5,011 bases of DNA from positions 1-5,011 of the forward strand of contig JALNWH010000135.1 in the NCBI GenBank assembly GCA_023230985.1, given 5' to 3'. Positions 1-5,011 of the stretch are shown here, piece after piece. A program made the translations under genes and the position numbers. This DNA comes from Bacillota bacterium. GTDB taxonomy: Bacteria; Bacillota; Clostridia; Lutisporales; Lutisporaceae. Each line of letters opens with the position of its first letter. Positions within the stretch are counted from its first letter, which is position 1. The notes under the pieces were generated by a model that was not told the origin of the DNA, ran no database searches, and saw only the letters and a program-made list of their open reading frames with translations.

Positions 1-296
1 GAAGAATACAAGAAGCAGATAATTCGGTAAACAATTTTTTATTGGATGAAGCGGTTAAATTGGCTCAAAAACTGGGAGCGGAATTATTTCATTTCGGAGG
101 GGGACGTACAGGTTCAACTGATGATAGTTTGTTGAAATTTAAAAAAAACTTTTCCAAAACAACATTTGATTTTCATATAGGTAAAAAAATATATAATCAA
201 AAAGTATATGATAATGTTGTTGAACAGTGGAAAGCAAATCATCCGCTTTCGTATCAAAAACATGCTATAAAATTATTGGGATATAGAGAAATATAA
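1..296 (+). CDS. FemAB/GNAT-like acyltransferase, C-terminal fragment (5' end outside window)
   Basis: This is the last 97 codons of a gene entering from the left; the frame is open from base 3 to the TAA at 294-296. A TTG at 42 is not a credible start because the frame stays open upstream of it and the conserved region begins soon after. The sequence HFGGGRTGSTDDSLLKFKK (bases 90-146), followed by a short FSK, an aromatic FHIGKKIY strand and a Y-x-x-VVEQW helix, resembles the end of the FemAB-like/BioF2-like GNAT acyltransferases (Pfam PF13480 type) found in polysaccharide and nonulosonic acid clusters. Members are thought to transfer an acyl or aminoacyl group to an amino group in the cytoplasm. 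Here it would modify a sugar precursor, but the substrate cannot be read from this fragment. The stop lies 5 bases before the next start, so co-transcription is likely. The family call is from remembered motif similarity; the function is inferred. Confidence 0.72.
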   Translation, partial: RIQEADNSVNNFLLDEAVKLAQKLGAELFHFGGGRTGSTDDSLLKFKKNFSKTTFDFHIGKKIYNQKVYDNVVEQWKANHPLSYQKHAIKLLGYREI

Positions 297-301
297 ATAC
301 A

Positions 302-1354
302 ATGAATACTCGAATACAGGCAATCAGTATAAAAACAAGTGATTCCATCCTTACGGCATTCAAACACATGGATGCCGGCGGAAAAAAATTATTATTGGTA
401 TTTGACAACACAACATTCAAAGGCATCGTAAGTATAGGCGATATTCAGCGAGCCATTATCAAACAAGTGGATTTAAGTCAGCAGATAGAAACTATTCTTC
501 GGGAAAACTATAAATCTGCCACCACTCAACAGTCATCAGCAGAAATCAAGGCTACCATGATGCAATATCGCATGGAATGCATGCCTGTAGTAGATGCAAC
601 CGGAGTATTGAAAGACGTAATTTTTTGGGAAGATATTATTGACGAATCCTTAGTTTTATGCCAAACTCCTTTTGATTTGCCGGTAGTGATTATGGCAGGG
701 GGAAAAGGTACCCGCTTAAAACCCTTGACCAATGTATTACCCAAGCCCTTGATACCCGTGGGAGAAAAAACCATTATCGAAGACATTATGGATAAATTTG
801 TGGCTTGCGGTTCGCATCGCTTTCTCCTGTCCTTGAACTATAAAGCTGAATTTATACAGTCCTATTTGGAACAGCAACACAATGCGGATTATCGTCTGGA
901 ATTTTTTACAGAAGACAAGCCCTTGGGAACGGCAGGGAGTTTAACCCTTTTAAAAGATAAGATACACGAAACTTTTTTTGTTTCAAATTGCGACATCCTT
1001 ATCAAAGAGGATTATTCGCAGATTTTAAGCTATCACCGTGAAAATAACAATGAATTGACCTTGGTTACGGCTTTAAAAAGTGTTGCCATCCCCTACGGCA
1101 TCGTCGAAACCGGAACAGACGGTTTATTGGTGGATATCAAAGAAAAACCGGAAGTAAACTTTCAAATAAATACCGGCATGTATGTGTTAGAACCCCACCT
1201 TTTGCAGGAAATACCGGAACATAGCTATTTCAATATTACCGATTTAATGCAAGCTATACTACAACGAGGAGGTAGGGTAGGTTGTTTTCCGGTCAGTGAA
1301 AAAGCCTGGACAGACATAGGTGATTGGAAGGAATATATGAAATATATAAAATAA
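302..1354 (+). CDS. CBS-domain sugar-phosphate nucleotidyltransferase, PtmE-like (candidate glucosamine-1-phosphate guanylyltransferase)
   Basis: This 350-residue cytoplasmic enzyme should join a sugar 1-phosphate to an NTP, giving NDP-sugar and pyrophosphate. Residues about 7-118 form two CBS repeats; the first ends in GIVSIGDIQRAII (41-53) and the second carries MPVVDATGVLKDVIFWEDI (94-112). The catalytic GT-A-like domain begins near 126. It has the nucleotide-binding loop MAGGKGTRL (131-139), PKPLIPVGEKTIIE (147-160), the EDKPLGTAGSL sugar-pocket segment (204-214), the metal-binding aspartate in VSNCD (D231), IKEKPE (279-284), INTGMYVLEP (289-298) and WTDIGDWKEY (336-345), so it looks intact. 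A CBS pair before this domain is the arrangement of Campylobacter PtmE, which makes GDP-glucosamine for legionaminic acid. Other members of the family may use other sugars, so GTP and glucosamine-1-phosphate are inferred. ATG 302 puts the first CBS strand right at the N-terminus. No Shine-Dalgarno sequence is visible. The gene is richer in GC (45% at 721-780) than its neighbours. Confidence 0.87.
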   Translation: MNTRIQAISIKTSDSILTAFKHMDAGGKKLLLVFDNTTFKGIVSIGDIQRAIIKQVDLSQQIETILRENYKSATTQQSSAEIKATMMQYRMECMPVVDATGVLKDVIFWEDIIDESLVLCQTPFDLPVVIMAGGKGTRLKPLTNVLPKPLIPVGEKTIIEDIMDKFVACGSHRFLLSLNYKAEFIQSYLEQQHNADYRLEFFTEDKPLGTAGSLTLLKDKIHETFFVSNCDILIKEDYSQILSYHRENNNELTLVTALKSVAIPYGIVETGTDGLLVDIKEKPEVNFQINTGMYVLEPHLLQEIPEHSYFNITDLMQAILQRGGRVGCFPVSEKAWTDIGDWKEYMKYIK

Positions 1355-1413
1355 ATTTAGTATTGTAGCAGAAATAAATCTTGAAAATAATATAAAATAT
1401 AGGATAAAGAGAA
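1355..1413 (+). other. Largest intergenic gap, 59 bases, AT-rich leader of the flippase gene
   Basis: This is the only gap longer than a few bases in the window. It contains no GC-rich hairpin followed by a T-run, so no intrinsic terminator is visible, and I see no match to the Bacteroidota promoter pattern (TTTG near -33 with TAnnTTTG near -7). TTGAAA (1381-1386) and TATAAA (1391-1396) are only 4 bases apart, too close for a sigma-70 pair. AGGA at 1401-1404, 9 bases before the ATG, is at best a weak ribosome site. Read-through transcription from upstream is the simplest reading. Confidence 0.5.
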
Positions 1414-2730
1414 ATGGAAATTTATAAAAAGAATGTACTTTATAAATTTGCTGATATTATTAAAAATAAAAATATCAGTAAAAACCTCTTCAATAGCTTT
1501 TATTATTTTGGAGGAACTTTTCTGTCATTTTTAATCGCAATTTTTACCCAACCTATTTTTTCAAGATATTTAGAGTTGGAAGATTTCGCGGTTATCGGAT
1601 ATTTTGGAGCAATTCAAGCTATTATTTATCCTTTATTTTCCATGAGTTTGCCCTTTTATTATATGGCGAGGTATTGGAATAAAGAAACGGGAGAAGAAGG
1701 ACATAAAAACCTTAGTTTTATAATGAATTTTTTAAACATCAGCAATAGTATCATTGCGCTTATTGCCTATGTTGCACTCCGTTTTTATTTTCATTTGGCG
1801 GAAGTAGTATTTCCTCTCATGCCTTTTATCCTCATCGTTTTAATGAATTTGTTTTTTGAAAAATTCAAAACTTTTTATTTATTGGAATGTAGAGTACACA
1901 AACAAGGCTTGCGTTTTTTTCTTATCAATGTATTGCAAATTGTGTTAAATACTGGATTTAGCTTATATTTTGTGGTTACGCTACAAGGAGGTGCCGTAGG
2001 AAAAATGAGTGGAGCACTGGTGGGAGTTATTATTGTAGGTGTTTTATCACTCGGAATTTTAATCCGGCAAAAAAAATACAATTTTTCTTTACATATTGAA
2101 AAAAAGAAAATCATTTCGGCACTCAAGTATTGCATTCCGCTTATTATTGGTGCTTATGCCTATTATCCCATAGGCAATATCGATAAATTGTTTTTGGAAC
2201 GATTGGGCAATGTGTCTGAATACGGTTATTACAGCATAGGATTAACCATTTCCGGTTTTGTCTCCGCTTTTTTTCTCGCATTGTACCAAAGCTTTGAACC
2301 GGATTTATACCGCTTGATTGCCCAAAAAAAACACAGACAATACAAAAAGTATGTAAGATTATACATAGTTGTAATAGCTGTAATAAGTGTATTATTTATT
2401 CTAATTTCCGAACCCATCGTTGCTTTTCTAACGGCAGGACGTTATACCTATGCAAGCACCTATGCGAATATATTTGTTATCGGCATTTTTTTTATGCAAG
2501 TGGGGGGCATTTATGAACAATTGTTTACGGCCTATGGGGCAACCAAATTGGTGATGTGGCGCAACATTATGATGGGGGTGTTTTGTATAGTAGTTTATTA
2601 TCTGATGATACATTATTTTCAGTTCAAAGGAGCAAATATTACAAGGGTGTTCTCGGCTTTGTTTTATATTTTAAGCGGAACGCTATTGTGGATATATTAT
2701 AAAAGAAAACAATTAAAAGCAGAAGCATAA
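1414..2730 (+). CDS. Wzx-like oligosaccharide flippase (polysaccharide transporter family)
   Basis: This 438-residue protein is predicted to lie in the cytoplasmic membrane and flip undecaprenyl-diphosphate-linked oligosaccharide from the cytoplasmic to the periplasmic side. Hydrophobic segments lie at about 27-50, 57-82, 101-126, 130-150, 166-190, 195-217, 235-252, 270-292, 313-333, 347-366, 383-402 and 408-428. These twelve spans and the length are typical of the PST/MOP (MATE-like) flippase superfamily. Family-like features include the first helix ending TQPIFSRYLELEDFAVIGYF (45-64) and the seventh-helix segment NIDKLFLERLGNVSEYGYYS (255-274), which matches the common D-[RK]-hydrophobic pattern followed by an aromatic GxYs stretch. 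The tail (429-438) is basic and short. The start at 1414 leaves a lysine-rich cytoplasmic N-terminus before the first helix. The stop TAA shares its last A with the next ATG, suggesting coupled translation with the glycosyltransferase. Flippase sequences do not reveal the substrate. Confidence 0.88.
   Translation: MEIYKKNVLYKFADIIKNKNISKNLFNSFYYFGGTFLSFLIAIFTQPIFSRYLELEDFAVIGYFGAIQAIIYPLFSMSLPFYYMARYWNKETGEEGHKNLSFIMNFLNISNSIIALIAYVALRFYFHLAEVVFPLMPFILIVLMNLFFEKFKTFYLLECRVHKQGLRFFLINVLQIVLNTGFSLYFVVTLQGGAVGKMSGALVGVIIVGVLSLGILIRQKKYNFSLHIEKKKIISALKYCIPLIIGAYAYYPIGNIDKLFLERLGNVSEYGYYSIGLTISGFVSAFFLALYQSFEPDLYRLIAQKKHRQYKKYVRLYIVVIAVISVLFILISEPIVAFLTAGRYTYASTYANIFVIGIFFMQVGGIYEQLFTAYGATKLVMWRNIMMGVFCIVVYYLMIHYFQFKGANITRVFSALFYILSGTLLWIYYKRKQLKAEA
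1418..1449 (+). repeat. Perfect 11-bp AT-only inverted repeat next to the flippase start codon
   Basis: AAATTTATAAA (1418-1428) and TTTATAAATTT (1439-1449) are exact reverse complements separated by 10 bases. The left arm begins two bases after the ATG of the flippase gene, so in mRNA the stem would lie in the initiation zone. Every pair is A-U and no T-run follows, so it is not a terminator. The local sequence is very AT-rich, so chance is a real possibility. The repeat is certain; a role is not. Confidence 0.55.
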
Positions 2731-2732
2731 TG
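2728..2732 (+). other. Stop-start overlap TAATG between flippase and glycosyltransferase genes
   Basis: The flippase stop TAA (2728-2730) and the glycosyltransferase ATG (2730-2732) share one base. No Shine-Dalgarno sequence is seen just upstream (AAAAGCAGAAGCA), so re-initiation by a terminating ribosome is the likely means of starting the second gene. This ties the two products to similar levels. Confidence 0.7.
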
Positions 2733-3671
2733 AAAGAGATAAAGATAGAAGTTCCGGTTTTAGTGATAGGCTTTAATCGTCCGGAAGTAATTCGTCAAAG
2801 TTTTGAATTTGTACGTCAAGCACAACCTGCGAAACTTTATGTAGCCATTGATGGTCCTCGTGCAGATAAAGAAGGAGAAGCGGATTTGGTAGAGGATGTA
2901 AAAGCCATCGTACAAAAGATAGATTGGGAATGTGAAACCCATTATAGGTTTCATACAGAAAACAAAGGAGCAGAAATTACGGTTTCCTCTGCCATTGCTT
3001 GGGTGCTGAAACAGGAAGAATACGTCATTGTTTTGGAAGATGATATCATTGCTCCTTTATCATTTTTTAATTTTATGCAAGCAATGTTGATTAAATACAA
3101 GGATGAGCCGAATATATGCATGGTGAGTGGGTGCAATGGAACACCATTGTCTACACCAAATAATATTGATTACTTTTTTGCTAAATATGGTCATTCTTGG
3201 GGATGGGGAACGTGGCGCAGGGTATGGCAGAATTTTGATTTAAATGTAGAAATTAAGAAAGAACATTTGAAATTAAAATTTCTGAAGACAATTACAAACA
3301 CAACCAAGGAAGCCAGGTATTATAAAAAACTGTTTTCACGCATGAGAAAAAGGGGAATCGGAAACAATACATGGGATTTTATGTTTTTGTACATCAATCG
3401 AGTTGCCAATAAGTTAGCAATTCTTCCCCGTGTTCATCTCACTTCTAATATAGGTATTTACGGCTTACATGCCAAAGGAGCCACGGCTGTTCATAATATG
3501 TCTTATGACGAAACATTCAGTGTGCAAAAACATCCTTCCACTATAGAATATTGGAAAGAATATGATATGCATCATTTTAATACCTATATTTATCATTCTA
3601 CTCCTTTATATAAGCGTTTGTGGAATAAAGGAATTAGAATCATAAATAGTTTATGTAACAAACATGTTTAA
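2730..3671 (+). CDS. GT-A-fold glycosyltransferase with GnT-I-like EDD motif
   Basis: This 313-residue protein has no signal peptide and no clear membrane span, and is predicted to transfer a sugar from a nucleotide donor at the inner face of the membrane. It opens with the first GT-A strand VPVLVIGFNRPEVIRQSF (8-25), then LYVAIDGPR (36-44) and the ENKGAEITVSSAIAW stretch (77-91). LEDD at 102-105, followed by PLSFFNF (109-115), occupies the place of the metal-binding DxD and resembles the EDD of eukaryotic GnT-I (GT13). Further conserved-looking blocks are YGHSWGWGTWRRVW (153-166), NTWDFMF (213-219) and LPRVHLTSNIGIYGLHAKG (232-250). Bacterial proteins with these blocks are usually listed as nucleotide-diphospho-sugar transferases or, with little support, as HlpA-like hemolytic proteins. 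Donor and acceptor are unknown. ATG 2730 overlaps the flippase stop by one base and places the first strand correctly. The stop overlaps the next gene by 8 bases. Confidence 0.82.
   Translation: MKEIKIEVPVLVIGFNRPEVIRQSFEFVRQAQPAKLYVAIDGPRADKEGEADLVEDVKAIVQKIDWECETHYRFHTENKGAEITVSSAIAWVLKQEEYVIVLEDDIIAPLSFFNFMQAMLIKYKDEPNICMVSGCNGTPLSTPNNIDYFFAKYGHSWGWGTWRRVWQNFDLNVEIKKEHLKLKFLKTITNTTKEARYYKKLFSRMRKRGIGNNTWDFMFLYINRVANKLAILPRVHLTSNIGIYGLHAKGATAVHNMSYDETFSVQKHPSTIEYWKEYDMHHFNTYIYHSTPLYKRLWNKGIRIINSLCNKHV
3664..3671 (+). other. 8-base gene overlap between glycosyltransferase and polymerase genes
   Basis: The polymerase ATG (3664-3666) lies inside the end of the glycosyltransferase gene, whose stop TAA is at 3669-3671 in another frame. 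The preceding bases (TTATGTAACAAAC) hold no ribosome site, which again suggests translational coupling. This start puts a short basic N-terminus (MFKFK) before the first membrane helix, supporting it over later in-frame ATGs. Confidence 0.65.
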
Positions 3672-4965
3672 GTTCAAAATAGAATATTATTTTCGCATTA
3701 TCATTATGCTATTAATGATAACAACCTATTTGCCTATCGTATACTATCGATTGCCGGCATATATAGGGAGCCATCATTTATGGGTAATAGTATGGGCAAT
3801 TTCTTTGCTTTTGTTTAATCCTAAAATTTTATTTGGTAAGTTAATGCTTCTTATTTATTTTTATGCATTGTTTTTATGGATTATGTTAACAACAGCATGG
3901 GCCCAAATGAATGAATGGAATATTACGTCTTTATGGAATGAAATTTATGTAATAGCTGTGGGGGCTTCTATTATTACGTATATAAACAGAACAAAAGATT
4001 ATATGGGTTTTGCGAAAATTATAAGATTTGTACTAATTTTTATACTAATAACTTCTGTTTTAACAATCATCACTACGATAATAAATCCAATGTATATTAG
4101 GTTAAATTTTGTAGAATCATTTGATGCTGATATGGCAAGACAAATTATGTATAGCTATGGAGCGGCAAATATATTTATGACAGTTGTATTTACCGCATTG
4201 GTTCCGATTTTAATTTATTATTATAAAAATAACCATTTAATTAATTATAAAAAATGGATTATATTAATTCTAATAAGTTTATGCATTATTGTTGTTGTTC
4301 GTATGCAAGTTTTTGCCAATATATTGTTTGTTTTATTATTTACTGTAATGGCTTTTATAAGTGCAAAAAATAGAAAAAGAACAATTATTATATTAATTGC
4401 ACTATCATTAATAGTTGTATCAATCCCAAATAATGTGTATGTAAAAACTCTAAATAATCTAAGTAAAAATACAAGTAACTTAGAAGAAGTTAGTTTTAAA
4501 ATGACGGAGTTAGCTGTATATATAGAAAAAGGAGGACAAGTAAATCACTCCGATAATGCAGTAGCCGGAAGAGCAGAGCGTTTCCCTATGTTATTAAAAG
4601 TCTTTAAAAATAGCCCTTTTTTAGGATGTTTTTTTCAAAATGATATTACAAACAATGGGTATAACCCATTAGGAGGTCATTTATACTGGATGAATAAACT
4701 AGCAGTAACCGGTATTATTGGATTTATTTTTTTTCTTTCAATCATAATTGTTTTTTTAAAAAATGAACTGAATTATATGCAAGGGAATTACAGGTATTAT
4801 TTTATATTGGCAATGCTATCAATACTTTCATATGGAATTTTCAAAAATTTAGGTTCGAGGGAAGTATGGTATGCGTATTTTATTATTATTCCGGGCATAT
4901 ATTATTTACCTTTATTAAATAAAAAAAAGGAAGACATAATTGACAATAATGAAAATAATAAATAA
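3664..4965 (+). CDS. O-antigen polymerase/ligase-like membrane protein (Wzy candidate)
   Basis: This 433-residue protein is predicted to be integral to the cytoplasmic membrane. Hydrophobic segments lie at about 9-28, 37-52, 57-75, 90-106, 117-140, 160-187, 196-213, 215-232, 238-255, 344-365, 377-394 and 400-416, with one large hydrophilic loop at 256-343. Such a late periplasmic loop is typical of Wzy/WaaL-type proteins. It carries NAVAGRAERFPMLLKVF (298-314), a segment SPFLG (317-321), and GGHLYWMNKLAVTGIIGF (337-354), matching the family pattern of a loop arginine, an 'SP-x-x-G' turn and a histidine just before a glycine-rich helix. Position after a flippase and a glycosyltransferase favours a polymerase that joins repeat units over a lipid A-core ligase, but sequence alone cannot separate them. 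Its first 8 bases overlap the glycosyltransferase gene; the last 17 overlap the next gene. It is among the most AT-rich parts of the window (25% GC at 4261-4320), as is common for wzy genes. Confidence 0.78.
   Translation: MFKFKIEYYFRIIIMLLMITTYLPIVYYRLPAYIGSHHLWVIVWAISLLLFNPKILFGKLMLLIYFYALFLWIMLTTAWAQMNEWNITSLWNEIYVIAVGASIITYINRTKDYMGFAKIIRFVLIFILITSVLTIITTIINPMYIRLNFVESFDADMARQIMYSYGAANIFMTVVFTALVPILIYYYKNNHLINYKKWIILILISLCIIVVVRMQVFANILFVLLFTVMAFISAKNRKRTIIILIALSLIVVSIPNNVYVKTLNNLSKNTSNLEEVSFKMTELAVYIEKGGQVNHSDNAVAGRAERFPMLLKVFKNSPFLGCFFQNDITNNGYNPLGGHLYWMNKLAVTGIIGFIFFLSIIIVFLKNELNYMQGNYRYYFILAMLSILSYGIFKNLGSREVWYAYFIIIPGIYYLPLLNKKKEDIIDNNENNK
4654..4670 (+). repeat. Small perfect hairpin, 7-bp arms and 3-base loop, inside the polymerase gene
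   Basis: AATGGGT (4654-4660) and ACCCATT (4664-4670) are exact reverse complements around the loop ATA. It lies in codons for the periplasmic loop (about residues 331-336) and is followed by AGGAGG rather than a T-run, so it is not an intrinsic terminator. It is probably incidental to the coding sequence. Confidence 0.4.
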
Positions 4966-5011
4966 AATTAGTATTATTAGTTCCTTAAATTCCCCTCATT
5001 CCGCTTATGCC
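4949..5011 (+). CDS. Start of a further gene, 21 codons visible (possible glycosyltransferase)
   Basis: An ATG at 4949 opens a frame that stays open to the window end. The encoded peptide begins MKIINKISIISSLNSPHS and ends AYA at the edge. A short basic start followed by a hydrophobic beta strand and a small-residue turn is what the first Rossmann strand of many GT-B glycosyltransferases looks like, and the locus makes that likely, but 21 residues cannot prove it. An in-frame stop at 4937-4939 limits the start to TTG 4940 or ATG 4949, and ATG is preferred. The first 17 bases overlap the end of the polymerase gene, which fits the packing of the two previous junctions. No signal peptide is evident in what can be seen. 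Confidence 0.6.
   Translation, partial: MKIINKISIISSLNSPHSAYA

Noticed and set aside
42..296. A complete 84-codon gene starting at TTG 42
   Set aside because: The frame is open back to base 3 and the protein matches the middle and end of a longer acyltransferase, so this is a truncated gene and not a small one.
526..786. Open frame on the minus strand within the nucleotidyltransferase gene
   Set aside because: It lies wholly antisense to a gene with intact catalytic motifs, and its peptide shows no recognisable domain.
1381..1396. TTGAAA and TATAAA in the gap before the flippase gene as a promoter
   Set aside because: Only 4 bases separate them, far from the usual 16-18, and such hexamers are common in AT-rich sequence.
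1875..3136. Several minus-strand open frames of 61-86 codons under the flippase and glycosyltransferase genes
   Set aside because: They are antisense to convincing genes, short, and have compositions expected from reading AT-rich sequence backwards; none shows a motif or a plausible leader.
4654..4670. The 7-bp hairpin in the polymerase gene as a terminator
   Set aside because: No T-run follows and it lies about 300 bases before the end of an intact coding frame.
4671..4692. AGGAGG (4671-4676) 13 bases before an in-frame ATG at 4690, as an internal translation start
   Set aside because: The ATG is an in-frame methionine (about residue 343) between the periplasmic loop and a helix of the polymerase. 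Spacing is long, and the other genes do not use Shine-Dalgarno sites.
2069..4928. Runs of eight A or T (2069-2076, 2324-2331, 2486-2493, 4727-4734, 4921-4928) as phase-variation switches in surface genes
   Set aside because: Runs of this length are expected in sequence this AT-rich, all genes are in frame, and phase-variable tracts are usually longer. Comparing reads or strains for length variation would settle it.
1..5011. Defence system, toxin-antitoxin pair, retron, CRISPR or insertion sequence
   Set aside because: Every gene fits polysaccharide assembly; there are no direct-repeat arrays, transposase motifs, reverse transcriptase motifs or small paired genes.

Overview
The window lies inside a surface-polysaccharide biosynthesis locus, probably of a member of the Bacteroidota. 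That assignment rests on low GC (roughly 20-45% in the 60-base stretches counted by hand), absence of convincing Shine-Dalgarno sequences before most start codons, AT-rich leaders, and a gene set common in that phylum. It is an inference; another AT-rich Gram-negative group is not excluded. All genes are on the + strand and tightly packed: gaps of 5 and 59 bases, then three overlapping junctions, so the run reads as one operon-like block cut at both ends.

Layout: (1) the C-terminal 97 codons of a FemAB/GNAT-like acyltransferase, entering from the left edge; (2) a 350-residue protein with two CBS domains followed by a sugar-phosphate nucleotidyltransferase domain, the architecture of Campylobacter PtmE (glucosamine-1-phosphate guanylyltransferase of the legionaminic acid route); (3) a 438-residue Wzx-type oligosaccharide flippase; (4) a 313-residue GT-A-fold glycosyltransferase with a GnT-I-like EDD motif; (5) a 433-residue multi-pass O-antigen polymerase/ligase-like protein (Wzy candidate); (6) the first 21 codons of another gene running off the right edge.

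Working model: genes 1 and 2 help make or decorate an activated (amino)sugar, possibly for a nonulosonic acid such as legionaminic acid. Gene 4, and perhaps gene 6, add sugars to a lipid-linked repeat unit at the inner face of the cytoplasmic membrane. Gene 3 flips that unit and gene 5 polymerises it on the periplasmic side. The legionaminic acid link rests on gene 2 alone and needs the upstream genes.

I found no RNA genes, insertion sequences, CRISPR arrays or intergenic stretch over 60 bases, and no convincing new system. The points most worth a second look are the CBS-nucleotidyltransferase and its neighbour as pointers to a nonulosonic acid pathway, a perfect AT-only inverted repeat directly after the flippase start codon, the patchy base composition, and the chain of overlapping starts and stops.
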